Source: Gemmatimonadota bacterium | Lineage (GTDB): Bacteria; Gemmatimonadota; Gemmatimonadetes; Gemmatimonadales; Gemmatimonadaceae | Reading direction: 5' to 3' | Length of the DNA: 35,014 nucleotides | NCBI GenBank assembly: GCA_016871895.1 | Contig: VHBO01000017.1 | Span: 1 to 35,014, forward strand | Shown: piece by piece, positions 17,678 to 26,685 of the stretch | Layout: every line of letters begins with the position of its first letter | Numbering within the stretch: the stretch's first letter is position 1 | The notes under the pieces: generated by a model | Database searches by the model: none | Told to the model about the DNA's origin: nothing | The model's input: the letters and a program-made list of their open reading frames with translations, nothing else | Translations under genes and position numbers: made by a program

Positions 17678-19750
17678 TCAGAACGTCACCTGCCACGTGG
17701 CGAGGATCGTCGCGGGCGCCACCGGGAACAGATAGCGCGTGGCCCCGTCGGTGTACCCGGCCGCGTAGGCCGTGGCGGAGAGCAGGTTCTGCCCCTGCAC
17801 CCGCAGCTGCTGCCGTCCGACGGGGATTGTGACGCCACCGTCGAGCACCGTGAAGGCGGGGATGGTCAACGCCGCATTCCCGTCATTCGCGAGGAACGCG
17901 CGCCCCACGTGACGGGCGCCGAGGGTCAGCGACCGTCCGCCGCGTCCCTCCCACGACGCCTGCAGGTTTGCGGTCACCGCGGGAGTGAGGAGCGGCGGCA
18001 CATCGCGGTATGTCACCCCCGCCCCCTCGTCCTCGTACTCGGCGATGCGCGCGCGCATCCAGACGACGTTCCCATCGACGCGCCACGCCGTGACGGGCCG
18101 CCAACTCCCCTCGAGCTCGACCCCCGCGCGCGTCGAGCGCGGCACGTTCCGACGCAGCGGGCTCCCCGTGATGGCGAGCGCCCCGATCGCGGCAATCTCA
18201 TCGCGGAATCGCATCGAGAAGAGATTCACCGCAACGGCACCGCGCGCGCCGGCCCGGCGCATCCCGATCTCGACATCGGTGACCTGCTCGGGCCGCACCC
18301 GCGTGAGCGGCAGGACCTCGGCGGCGGTCGCGGCGTCGAGATCGTCCGCGCCGGCGAAGAGATCCACGCGCGTCGGCTCACGAGACGCGCGCCCCACCGA
18401 GGCGTGGAGACTCCGACCGCCCCCCAGCTGCCACGTGCCGCCGAGCTTGGGATTCGCGAAGCGCCAGGTGACCTCCGGCGAGCCGATCGCGACGCCCGCA
18501 CTCGGCGCGTACCGGAAGGTCGCCTGGCGCAGCTGAAGGTCGGCGACCCACTCGAGCGCGCCACGGCGACCCACGGCCTTGGCGAAGGCACTCTGCTCCG
18601 ACTTGTGACCAGTGTTCGCGTACACGTCGGTGGTGAGGACGGGGCGGATGCGCAGGCTGTGCTCGCGCGCGTAGTCGCTCGCGTGGCCACCCACCGACCA
18701 GGCGACCGGGCCGGTGGTCCACGTGGCGGTCGAGAGGAGACCGACCCAGGTGTGGTCGAGCCCGAAGTTCCAGAGATCGTCACCCACGGCGACGTCATAC
18801 GTCCCCGCCGCCGCGTTGCGGTACAGCGTCGTCGTCACGGCACCCGAACGTCCGAGGGTGCGCGTATGCTGGAGGCTCAGCATCGACTGCGAGAAGTCAT
18901 CGCGCTCGTCCGGCGACATCGGGTTGGTGCGCCGGTCGGCGGCGAGGTCGGCCTCGCTGGCCGCGTAGTAGGCGAGCTGCATCCGCGAGCGGCCCGCGAA
19001 GCCAGTGACCTTCACCACATCCCGGTCGCCGAACCACGCTGCGCTCCCGAACGCGGAGCGCGCATCATTCCCCGAGTGGAGGCGATAGCCATCCGTCGTC
19101 TGCGCGGTGGCACGACCATACGCCGCGACGGACCCACGCACCCCACTCGCCGCACCGACGCTCACCCGCCGGGTCCCCCAGCTCCCCGCGGTCACCTCGG
19201 CCTCGCGGAAGGCTGGCGTGGTCGCGAGCGGCAATGATTCGAAGCTCAGCGCCCCGGCGAACCCAGCCGGCCCGAATCCGCTCCCCCCGACGCCGCGCTG
19301 GACGCGCACCGAGCTCATCGAGTGCAGGACGTCAGGGACGTTCGAGAAGTAGAGGACCTGGTCTTCGGGATCATTGAGCGGGACTCCGTCGACGGAGATC
19401 GCGAGTCGCGTCTGGTCGATGCCGCGGAGTCGGAGCGAGCTATAGCCGCTGAATGCCCCCGCGTCCGACGCCGCGGTGACGCCGGTCGCGCCGAGGAGCG
19501 CGAGGGGCGCGTCCTGTCCGACGTAGGTGCGCGCGATGGTGGCACGGTCGATCAGGGTCTGGGAGGTCGGCGGCGCGGCACCGACGCGGGTCGCGCGCAC
19601 GACGACGGCGTCGAGGGTGTCGCGTCGGGCCACGGCGGCGCGACTGGTATCTCGAACGGTCTCCTGCGCGGCGAGGGGGGAGGCGAGAGGCGCCACGAGT
19701 GTCGCGGCGATCGTGGCGGCGAGCGGGACAACGCGCAGGACGGACATCAT
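17678..19750 (-). CDS. TonB-dependent receptor, probable thiamin-type transporter
   Basis: An outer-membrane receptor of about 690 aa. A signal peptide (VVPLAATIAATLVAPLASPLAAQ) is followed by a plug domain (about residues 45-160: SSLRLRGIDQTRLAISVDGVPLNDP, VRVQRGVGGSGFGPAGFAGAL) and a 22-strand barrel ending in TWQVTF with the terminal aromatic residue needed for assembly. The substrate assignment rests on the TPP riboswitch in its leader, so thiamin, a thiamin phosphate or a pyrimidine/thiazole precursor is the probable cargo. Three ATGs compete (19759, 19750, 19747). GGAG lies 6 nt before the last and 3 nt before the middle one. It is a single gene; the matching inner-membrane carrier is not in the window. 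Confidence 0.9.
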   Translation of the reverse strand: MMSVLRVVPLAATIAATLVAPLASPLAAQETVRDTSRAAVARRDTLDAVVVRATRVGAAPPTSQTLIDRATIARTYVGQDAPLALLGATGVTAASDAGAFSGYSSLRLRGIDQTRLAISVDGVPLNDPEDQVLYFSNVPDVLHSMSSVRVQRGVGGSGFGPAGFAGALSFESLPLATTPAFREAEVTAGSWGTRRVSVGAASGVRGSVAAYGRATAQTTDGYRLHSGNDARSAFGSAAWFGDRDVVKVTGFAGRSRMQLAYYAASEADLAADRRTNPMSPDERDDFSQSMLSLQHTRTLGRSGAVTTTLYRNAAAGTYDVAVGDDLWNFGLDHTWVGLLSTATWTTGPVAWSVGGHASDYAREHSLRIRPVLTTDVYANTGHKSEQSAFAKAVGRRGALEWVADLQLRQATFRYAPSAGVAIGSPEVTWRFANPKLGGTWQLGGGRSLHASVGRASREPTRVDLFAGADDLDAATAAEVLPLTRVRPEQVTDVEIGMRRAGARGAVAVNLFSMRFRDEIAAIGALAITGSPLRRNVPRSTRAGVELEGSWRPVTAWRVDGNVVWMRARIAEYEDEGAGVTYRDVPPLLTPAVTANLQASWEGRGGRSLTLGARHVGRAFLANDGNAALTIPAFTVLDGGVTIPVGRQQLRVQGQNLLSATAYAAGYTDGATRYLFPVAPATILATWQVTF

Positions 19751-19788
19751 TCGCTCCATCGGGTCGGCCGGGGCGCACGCGCTCGCGG

Positions 19789-19865
19789 TCGACCGTGGGT
19801 GGGAGGGCGATGCGCGACGGAATGCACGCGCGCGACGGCCACGGTCGATGCCGGACTCATCGCCC
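19789..19865 (-). promoter_or_regulatory. Mutually exclusive inverted repeats in the riboswitch leader
   Basis: Two perfect inverted repeats lie between the TPP aptamer and the receptor start. One pairs 19789-19798 with 19839-19848 (10 bp, TCGACCGTGG/CCACGGTCGA). The other pairs 19805-19812 with 19858-19865 (8 bp, GGGCGATG/CATCGCCC). The arms interleave, so the RNA helices compete or form a pseudoknot. No T-run follows, so control would be translational or Rho-dependent rather than by an intrinsic terminator. Function is inferred. Confidence 0.5.
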
Positions 19866-19868
19866 ACC

Positions 19869-19953
19869 GCGCTCCCTCCGCCGGCATTACCCGGGTCAGG
19901 TTCCAAGGGACTGTCTCAACCCCGCGACGCGGAGTACCCCTGGCGGTCAGCGC
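19869..19953 (-). ncRNA. TPP riboswitch (THI element)
   Basis: Read on the minus strand this is a complete thiamin pyrophosphate aptamer. P1 pairs GCGCU (19949-19953) with AGCGC (19869-19873). P2 pairs CAGGGG with CCCUUG. P3 is a GC-rich hairpin. The conserved elements follow in order: UUGAGA (usually CUGAGA), ACCUGA, GGGUAAUGCCGG forming P5, and GCGGAGGGA closing the aptamer. About 120 nt separate it from the TonB receptor start. High TPP should lower receptor expression. Confidence 0.93.
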
Positions 19954-20075
19954 CGAAGGAGTAATCGTCGGGGCATCGCGCGCGCTAGTCCCCGGCGCGT
20001 CCACCTTGTCGCCCCACCGTCCGCGTGCGAACGTAGCGCATCGTCTCGGCCCCTCACCCCCGACCGCCCCTCCGG

Positions 20076-20657
20076 ATGACGATCACCCGCCGTGCACTCC
20101 TGCAGTTGGCCGGCCTCTCCCTCCTCCCGGCACTCGCCCAAGCCGACGATGCCGCCTTCGACGCCTGGGCCGAGAAGATCCACGCCGCGACGCGGCAACC
20201 CCGTGGCACGAGCCTCACCGCCGACGAGCGCGCGACGGTCGCCGCGATGGTCGATGGGATCCTGCCGCGCACCGACACCCCCGGGGCGCTCGACGTCGGC
20301 GTCCCCGCCTTCATCGACGTGATCGTCGCGGACTGGATGACGGCGGCCGAGCGCGACGAGTTCCGCGCGGGGCTCGCCGCGCTCGATGCGCGCGCTCGCG
20401 CCGCCTACGGACTCCGCTGGTCCGCGCTCGATCCGGTGCAGCGCGACGGCGAACTCGCCTGGGCCGAGCGCCCGGTGGACGCCGCGCACGTCGCCAAGAA
20501 GGCGTACCGTCGCCTCAAGGGCCTCGCCCTGCACGGCTATCTCACCAGCGAGCGCGTGCGGAAGGAGGTGCTCAAGGTGAACATCACCCCCGGGCACTTC
20601 CGCGGCGCGGTCCCCATCACCGCGGCGCCGTCGGCGGGAGGGCACGCCCATGCGTGA
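20076..20657 (+). CDS. Gluconate 2-dehydrogenase subunit 3-family protein (small subunit)
   Basis: A 193-aa small subunit of a periplasmic FAD-dependent sugar/polyol dehydrogenase. It begins with a Tat signal (TRRALLQLAG), and in this family it carries the large GMC subunit across the membrane as a hitch-hiker. The family body is seen from about residue 45 (LTADERATVAAMVDGILPRTDTPGALDVGVPAF) to the C-terminal GHFRGAVPIT, with WMTAAERDEFRAGLAALD in between. It overlaps the GMC gene by 8 bp, so translation is coupled. Confidence 0.9.
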   Translation: MTITRRALLQLAGLSLLPALAQADDAAFDAWAEKIHAATRQPRGTSLTADERATVAAMVDGILPRTDTPGALDVGVPAFIDVIVADWMTAAERDEFRAGLAALDARARAAYGLRWSALDPVQRDGELAWAERPVDAAHVAKKAYRRLKGLALHGYLTSERVRKEVLKVNITPGHFRGAVPITAAPSAGGHAHA

Positions 20658-22374
20658 CGGCCTCCCCACCCTCCTCGGCGCGAACGCGCAGCGCGGCCGC
20701 ACCTTCGACGCCATCGTCGTCGGCTCCGGCATCAGCGGCGGCTGGGCCGCGAAGGAACTCACCGAACGCGGGCTCCGCACCCTGGTCCTCGAAGCGGGCG
20801 GCCCGATCGACCCCGCCCGTGACTACGTGGAGCACGTCCAGCCGTACCAGATGCGCTTCCGCGGCTACGGCGACCGCACCGCCCTCGAGCGCGACCAGCC
20901 GGTGCAGCGCGAGTGCTACGCCTGCGACGAGTGGGGCTCAAAGTTCTTCGTGAACGATCGCGAGAACCCGTACACCACGCCGGACGACGCCCCCTTCCGC
21001 TGGATCCGCGGCCGGCACGTCGGCGGTCGCTCGATCATGTGGGGACGTCAGGTGTATCGGTGGAGCGACCTCGACTTCGAGGCGAACCTGAAGGACGGCC
21101 ACGGGTGCGACTGGCCCATTCGCTACGCCGACCTCGCCCCGTGGTATTCGCACGTGGAGCGGTTCATCGGTGTCTCCGGACAGCCCGAGGGGCTCGCGCA
21201 GCTTCCCGACGGCGAGTTCCTCCCGCCGATGGAGATGACGGTCGCCGAACGGCACGTCCGCGAGAAGGTGCTGAAGGCCTTCAACGGCGAGCGAGTCTGG
21301 ACGATTGGACGCGCGGCGATCCTCACCAAAGATCACAACGGACGCGCCGCCTGCCACTACTGCGGCCCGTGCGAGCGCGGCTGCATCACGCACTCGTACT
21401 TCTCAAGCAACGGATCGACCCTGCCGGCCGCCGAGCGCACCGGCCGGCTCACCTTGCGGCCGTGGAGCGTCGTCAGCGAGGTGGTGCTCGACCCGCGGAC
21501 CGGTCGAGCCAAGGGGGTGCGGGTCATCGACGCACGCACGCAGCAGGAGATGGTCTACGAGGCGCGCGTCGTCTTCCTCTGTGCCTCCGCCTTCGAGTCG
21601 GTCCGCATCCTGATGCATTCCACGAGCGCCGCACATCCGAACGGGATGGGGAACGGGAGCGGGACGCTCGGCAAGTACATCATGGACCACCATATGCTCC
21701 ACGGCGCCGGCGGCATCATCCCGGGCTTCGAGGACTTCAAGACCGAGGGGAGCCGCCCGAACGGGATGTATGTCGCGCGCTTCCGTAACACGAACGGATC
21801 CGCGGCGAGCCGCGACTTCCTCCGCGGCTACGGGATGCAGGGGGGCGCCGGGGGACGTGGGCGCTGGTCCGGGCCCGGCTACGGCGCCGACTGGAAGCAA
21901 AAGGTCCTCACGCAACTCGGCCCCTGGGGCGTGGGCATCAACGGCTGGGGCGAGATGCTCCCCAACGCCGAGAACCATCTCGCGCTCGACGCGAACGTGA
22001 AGGACAAGTGGGGGATCCCCGCGCTCCGCATCACCGCCCGTTGGGGCGAGAACGAGCGCGCGATGATGCAGGATATGGTCACCTCGGCGACCGAGATGCT
22101 CGAAGCCGCCGGCGCGACCAACATCTACCAGAACCGTCCCGACGTCCCCCCGGGGCTCTGCATCCACGAGATGGGGGGCGCGCGGATGGGGCGCTCCGCC
22201 GACGTCTCCGTCTGCGATGGGAACAACGCGCTCTGGGAGGTCCCGAACGTGATGGTCACCGACGGCGCCTGTATGGCGAGCTCGGCGTGCCAGAACCCGA
22301 GCATCACCTATATGGCACTCACCGCCCGCGCCGTCGCGGGCACGGTCGAACGCCTGAACCGAGGTGAATTGTGA
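20650..22374 (+). CDS. GMC-family FAD-dependent sugar dehydrogenase (large subunit)
   Basis: A 574-aa catalytic subunit. The Rossmann FAD motif is VVGSGISGG near residue 25, followed by LVLEAGG. The GMC substrate domain ends with CIHEMGGARMG and the C-terminal CQNPSITYMALTARA that supplies the catalytic His/Asn pair. A cysteine cluster C235-H-Y-C238-G-P-C241-E-R-G-C245 lies where relatives such as bacterial FAD glucose dehydrogenase bind a [3Fe-4S] cluster. There is no signal peptide, so export relies on the Tat signal of the small subunit. Likely oxidises a sugar, sugar derivative or polyol, possibly at C3 of a glucoside; the substrate is not established. No cytochrome c subunit is encoded next to it. 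Confidence 0.9.
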   Translation: MRDGLPTLLGANAQRGRTFDAIVVGSGISGGWAAKELTERGLRTLVLEAGGPIDPARDYVEHVQPYQMRFRGYGDRTALERDQPVQRECYACDEWGSKFFVNDRENPYTTPDDAPFRWIRGRHVGGRSIMWGRQVYRWSDLDFEANLKDGHGCDWPIRYADLAPWYSHVERFIGVSGQPEGLAQLPDGEFLPPMEMTVAERHVREKVLKAFNGERVWTIGRAAILTKDHNGRAACHYCGPCERGCITHSYFSSNGSTLPAAERTGRLTLRPWSVVSEVVLDPRTGRAKGVRVIDARTQQEMVYEARVVFLCASAFESVRILMHSTSAAHPNGMGNGSGTLGKYIMDHHMLHGAGGIIPGFEDFKTEGSRPNGMYVARFRNTNGSAASRDFLRGYGMQGGAGGRGRWSGPGYGADWKQKVLTQLGPWGVGINGWGEMLPNAENHLALDANVKDKWGIPALRITARWGENERAMMQDMVTSATEMLEAAGATNIYQNRPDVPPGLCIHEMGGARMGRSADVSVCDGNNALWEVPNVMVTDGACMASSACQNPSITYMALTARAVAGTVERLNRGEL

Positions 22375-23279
22375 GCCCGTCCCGTCGGGAGGTCCTCCGC
22401 GCCGGGCTCGGCGCGACCGCCGGCGCCGCGCTCGGCGCCGCACTGCCGGCCGAGGCCGCAGCGGCGCCCACCACCACCTCCGACGCCGCCCCCAGCGCAC
22501 CAAACGTGTCGGCGTCGTTCGCGCCCGCCTACCGGCAGAGCGTCGCACGCTGGTGTTTCAGCAGCACACCACTCGACGACCTCTGCCGCGAGGCGAAGCG
22601 CGTCGGGCTGCACGCCATCGACCTCCTCAGCGAGGACGAGTGGGCCGTCCCGGCACGACACGGCCTCGCCTGCGCGATCGCCAACGGCCCCGGGCCCATC
22701 CCCGACGGCTGGAACACCGTCGCCAATCACGACCGCCTCGTCGCAGAAAGCGAACGCCTCCTCCCGAAGATCGCCGCTGCGGGGATCCCACAGATGATCG
22801 TCTTCTCGGGGAACCGGCGTGGGCTCAGCGACGGCGAGGGGATCGCCAACTGCGTGAAGGGCCTCCGCCGGATCCTCCCGCTCGCCGAGCGACTCGGCGT
22901 CACCATCACGATGGAGCTCCTCAACAGCAAGGTCGACCATCGGGATTACCAGGCCGACCGAACCCCCTTCGGCGTGGCGATCGCCGAGGCGCTCGGTTCG
23001 GCCCGGTTCAAGCTGCTCTACGACATCTACCATATGCAGATCATGGAGGGGGATGTCGTGCGTACCATCGAGGCGTACCACCGGTACATCGGGCACTATC
23101 ACACCGCCGGCGTCCCCGGTCGGCACGAGCTCGACACGACGCAGGAGCTCTTCTATCCGCGGATTGCCAAGGCGATCGCCGACACGGGATTCAGCGGCTA
23201 CGTCGCGCACGAGTTCATGCCGACGACGACGGGGTTGGCGACACTCCAGGACGCACAGCGGATCTTCGCCGGCGTCTGA
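22371..23279 (+). CDS. Tat-exported TIM-barrel sugar isomerase (hydroxypyruvate isomerase-like)
   Basis: A 302-aa protein with a Tat signal (SRREVLRAGLGATAGAALGAAL) and an AP-endonuclease-2-type xylose-isomerase-like barrel. The likely metal ligands are E in TITMELLNSK, D in LLYDIYHMQ, H in HYHTAGVPGRHE and E in VAHEFMP. Hydroxypyruvate isomerase is the closest family name, but with a GMC dehydrogenase upstream it more probably isomerises or epimerises the oxidised sugar. The GTG start overlaps the GMC stop by 4 bp. It is the last gene of the operon. Confidence 0.87.
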   Translation: MSPSRREVLRAGLGATAGAALGAALPAEAAAAPTTTSDAAPSAPNVSASFAPAYRQSVARWCFSSTPLDDLCREAKRVGLHAIDLLSEDEWAVPARHGLACAIANGPGPIPDGWNTVANHDRLVAESERLLPKIAAAGIPQMIVFSGNRRGLSDGEGIANCVKGLRRILPLAERLGVTITMELLNSKVDHRDYQADRTPFGVAIAEALGSARFKLLYDIYHMQIMEGDVVRTIEAYHRYIGHYHTAGVPGRHELDTTQELFYPRIAKAIADTGFSGYVAHEFMPTTTGLATLQDAQRIFAGV

Positions 23280-23286
23280 GGGCGTG

Positions 23287-23330
23287 CACGAAGGGGGCGG
23301 GAGCGCCACGGCGCTCCCGCCCCCTTCGTG
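23287..23330. terminator. Perfect 21-bp hairpin between convergent genes
   Basis: Arms 23287-23307 and 23310-23330 are exactly complementary over 21 bp with only 2 nt between them. It sits 7 bp after the isomerase stop and 48 bp before the stop of the convergent BNR gene, so it can end transcription from both sides. There is no T-run. The perfect, nearly loopless arms could also extrude as a cruciform. Confidence 0.85.
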
Positions 23331-23378
23331 TCCCTCATCGTCGCAGGGCACCGTCGGCGCGACGGCGCCACGCATCCA

Positions 23379-26300
23379 TCACGGCACCGGCGTGCACCCC
23401 TTCACCTCCGTGCACTTCGGATCCACCGCCGGGAGCCCGAGCCGCGCGAGCTGCGCGTTCACCGCCGCGAGGTCGCGGCGCCACACCTCCGCCAGCGTCG
23501 CCTCGTACCCCTTCAACTCATCGGAGAGGATGCCGTAGATCTCGGGCATATACGTCGTGGGGCGCCCATCCCCCCGCTCCGCCATCGCGAGGAGGTTCGC
23601 GAGCCGGTTGTTCACCCGGATCGGGAAGTTCAGCGGATCCTGTCCGCTCTGGTTCTTCACCTGATAGACGTCCTGCTCCACCGCCGAGGCGTTGGTGCGG
23701 AGCGTGCCGGCGGCAGCGGTGAGCGGACGATCGTTCGCCCGCGTGAGCCGATCGTCGAGCTGCGCCTTCACGCGACGAATCTCGATCACCGCCTGGTTCG
23801 CCTGCTCGGTGCGGTCCCGCACCATCCGACCGAACTGATACTGTGCGTGCAGGTCGGCATCGGAGACCTCGGGCAGGAGCGGGTTGCGCACGACGGTGAG
23901 CGGCGCCGTGAGCGCCCGCCCGTCGGCGGTGAGCCGAACCGTGTAGCGGCCCGGCGGGACGGCAGGCCCTGCGGTCCCTGCCCCCCAGAGGATCATCCCC
24001 GGGAAGCCCGTGATCGGCGTGGTGCGCAGATCCCACTCGAGCCGCTGCATCCCGGCCGCGAGCGGGATGGTGCTCGCCCCACCCCCGCGCCGGCGCCCAC
24101 CGCCCGCGGCGGGCGTGCGCGCGGTATCCCCCTCCCAGCGCCGGAGCACGGTGCCCGTCGAGTCGAGCACTTCGAGGGCGAGCGCACGCGGCGCGGCGGG
24201 GAGCTGCCAGGTGATCGGCACGTTCAGGCCGGAGCGGACTGCGGTCGGCGGGGTGTAGAGCGTCGCACCGCCCGCCACCGTCGCGGCCGTCGCCTGCCGG
24301 AGCGGCGCGATGTCATCGAGCACCCAGAAGCCGCGGCCGTGGGTGGCGATCACCAGCTCGTTCGCCTCCACGATCAGGTCAGAGACGGGGACGTCGGGCA
24401 TATTGAGCCGCAACGACTGCCACTGCGCGCCGTCGTCGTACGAGACGTACACGCCGTGCTGCCCCGCCGCGTAGAGGAGCCCGCGGCGGGTGGGATCCTC
24501 GCGGACGGCGTGGATGTAATCGTCGGCGCGGATCCCGGTGACGATCTTCGTCCACGTCGCGCCGTAATCCGTCGTGCGGAAGATGTACGGCGCGAAATCG
24601 TTCAGCAGCGGCTTTCGCACGGAGACATACGCCGTCCCCGACGCGAAGGCCGAGGCATCGATCTGGCTCACGCGCCCGAAGGCCGGCATCTCGCGCGGCG
24701 TCACATTCGTCCACGTCTTCCCGCCGTCACGCGTCACGTGCACGAGACCGTCATCCGACCCCGTCCAGATGACGTTCACGTCTTGCTTCCCCGGCGCGAC
24801 GCTGAAGATCGTCGCATACACCTCGGGGCCGTTCATATCCCCCGTGATCGGGCCGCCGGACGGGCCGAGCGTCGTGGGGTCGTGCCGCGTCAGGTCGGGG
24901 CTGAGCACCTGCCACGTCGCGCCACCGTCCTGCGTCATCCAAAGACGCTGTGACGACACGTAGAGACGCGTCGGGTCGACCGTCGAGAAGATGATCGGGA
25001 AGGTCCACTGCCACCGTTCGCGGATCGCCGAGCTCGGCTCCCCAGAGTAGAACCAGGGGTACGGATTCACCTCGCGGGAGAGCCCCGTGCGGCGATTGAA
25101 CTTGTCGACGTAGCCACCGTTGTTAGTCCCAGAGTAGAAGACGTCCGGATCGCGCGGATCGGTGGCGATGTAGCCCGGCTCCCCACCGCCGGCGATGTAG
25201 CTCACCGCCATCCCGCCGGCGGCCGGATCACGGTACCCGGGGCCGGGGCCGCCCGGGACGGTCGCCCGCTCCCCCGCGTACATCGCCACCCCACCGCGCG
25301 CGGCGCCGCGGTTCCAGTTGAATGGGGTGCAGATCGTGCTGTTGTCCTGCTGCGAGCCGCAGACGTGGAACGGCAGATGCTTCGTCGTGATCGCGTGGTA
25401 GAACTGCTCGGTCGGGAAGTCCTGCGCGGTGTACGTCTTCCCAAGGTCGGTCGTGACGGTGCCACCGCCATCGTTCGCCACGACGAGATGGTTCGGATCA
25501 TCCGGATCGACCCACAGATCGTGGAAGTCGCCGTGCGTCCCATTCCCGATGCTCGTCAGCGTCTTCCCGGCGTCGGCCGAGCGGAAGAGCGAGGTGTTCT
25601 GGGCGTAGACCACGTCGGCGTTCTGGTGGTCCGCGAAGAGATGCGTGTAGTAGAAGGCGCGCTGCCGGATCGAGCGATCCGCGTTCATCAGGGTCCAGGT
25701 CGCGCCCGCGTCATCCGACTTGAAGAGGCCGCCGTTCTCGTTCTCCACCAGCGCATACACACGGTTGGGATTCGCCGCCGTCAGGGCGACGCCGATGCGC
25801 CCGATCAGTCCGGCCGGGAGCCCCGGGTTCCGCGTGATCTCCTTCCAGGTCTCGCCGCCGTCCGTGCTCTTGTAGAGCCCCGAGCCCGGCCCGCCCGACG
25901 ACATCTGGTACTCCTTGCGGTACGCCTCCCAGAGCGCGGCGTACATCACATTCGGATTCGTCCGGTCGATGGCGATGTCGATCGCCCCTGACTTCGCATC
26001 ACGGAAGAGGACCCGGCGCCAGCTCCGGCCCCCATCCATCGACTTGTAGACGCCGCGTTCCTCGCTCGGCACGCTGTACTTCCCGAATGAGGCGACGAAG
26101 ACGATCTCCGGATTCGTCGGATGGATGCGGATCTTCGCGATGCCGTGCGACTCGCGGAAGCCGACGTGCGTCCACGTCTTGCCGGCGTCGGCGCTCTTGT
26201 ACACGCCGTCGCCCGGCATGATGTTGCCGCGGATCGCGGTCTCCCCCATCCCGATGTAGACGAGGTCGGGGTTCGTCTCGCTGACTGCCACCGCGCCCAC

Positions 26301-26603
26301 CGACGCCGTGGTCACCTGCCCGTCGGTCACGGGGAACCAGGTCTCCCCGCCGTCCTGCGTCTTCCAGAGCCCGCCCCCCGTGGCGCCGAAGTACGCCTCC
26401 TGACGGCGCCCGCGCACGCCACTCGCCGCGATCGATCGACCGCCACGATCGGGGCCGATGTTGCGCCACCGGTAATTCGCGAGGAAGGCGGAGTCGAGGC
26501 GGGTCGCGGTCGGCGCCTGCGCGACGAGCGGCCGGTCGATGCCAAGCGAGGCGACACCGAGGAGGAGGACCGGGACGAGACGGTGGAGGGGCGTCATGGT
26601 CAT
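23379..26603 (-). CDS. Exported VPS10/sortilin-type BNR propeller protein
   Basis: A 1074-aa exported protein with a signal peptide (VPVLLLGVASLGIDRPLVAQ). The body is a large multi-bladed propeller with about ten Asp boxes (TQDGGETW, SADAGKTW, SMDGGRSW, STDGGETW, SDDAGATW, TQDGGATW, TRDGGKTW, TTDYGATW, SYDDGAQW). A low-complexity Gly/Arg linker near residue 845 precedes a beta-sandwich-like domain and a helical C-terminal region (TEQANQAVIEIRRVKAQLDDRL). Annotated members are often called glycosyl hydrolases, but no catalytic residues can be assigned, so this is a propeller of unknown function. The ATG at 26603 is used; an ATG at 26597 is close. No ribosome-binding site is obvious. Confidence 0.87.
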   Translation of the reverse strand: MTMTPLHRLVPVLLLGVASLGIDRPLVAQAPTATRLDSAFLANYRWRNIGPDRGGRSIAASGVRGRRQEAYFGATGGGLWKTQDGGETWFPVTDGQVTTASVGAVAVSETNPDLVYIGMGETAIRGNIMPGDGVYKSADAGKTWTHVGFRESHGIAKIRIHPTNPEIVFVASFGKYSVPSEERGVYKSMDGGRSWRRVLFRDAKSGAIDIAIDRTNPNVMYAALWEAYRKEYQMSSGGPGSGLYKSTDGGETWKEITRNPGLPAGLIGRIGVALTAANPNRVYALVENENGGLFKSDDAGATWTLMNADRSIRQRAFYYTHLFADHQNADVVYAQNTSLFRSADAGKTLTSIGNGTHGDFHDLWVDPDDPNHLVVANDGGGTVTTDLGKTYTAQDFPTEQFYHAITTKHLPFHVCGSQQDNSTICTPFNWNRGAARGGVAMYAGERATVPGGPGPGYRDPAAGGMAVSYIAGGGEPGYIATDPRDPDVFYSGTNNGGYVDKFNRRTGLSREVNPYPWFYSGEPSSAIRERWQWTFPIIFSTVDPTRLYVSSQRLWMTQDGGATWQVLSPDLTRHDPTTLGPSGGPITGDMNGPEVYATIFSVAPGKQDVNVIWTGSDDGLVHVTRDGGKTWTNVTPREMPAFGRVSQIDASAFASGTAYVSVRKPLLNDFAPYIFRTTDYGATWTKIVTGIRADDYIHAVREDPTRRGLLYAAGQHGVYVSYDDGAQWQSLRLNMPDVPVSDLIVEANELVIATHGRGFWVLDDIAPLRQATAATVAGGATLYTPPTAVRSGLNVPITWQLPAAPRALALEVLDSTGTVLRRWEGDTARTPAAGGGRRRGGGASTIPLAAGMQRLEWDLRTTPITGFPGMILWGAGTAGPAVPPGRYTVRLTADGRALTAPLTVVRNPLLPEVSDADLHAQYQFGRMVRDRTEQANQAVIEIRRVKAQLDDRLTRANDRPLTAAAGTLRTNASAVEQDVYQVKNQSGQDPLNFPIRVNNRLANLLAMAERGDGRPTTYMPEIYGILSDELKGYEATLAEVWRRDLAAVNAQLARLGLPAVDPKCTEVKGCTPVP

Positions 26604-26685
26604 CAGGTGAGAGGGAGCGGAATGAGGGACGAGCAATGGAACAGCGGACCGCGAGAGCACGGCGCACGACGTACGCAGCGGGGGC

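Noticed and set aside
17909-19237. A 442-codon plus-strand open frame inside the TonB receptor gene
   Set aside because: It is an antisense shadow rich in Arg, His and Pro with no recognisable family.
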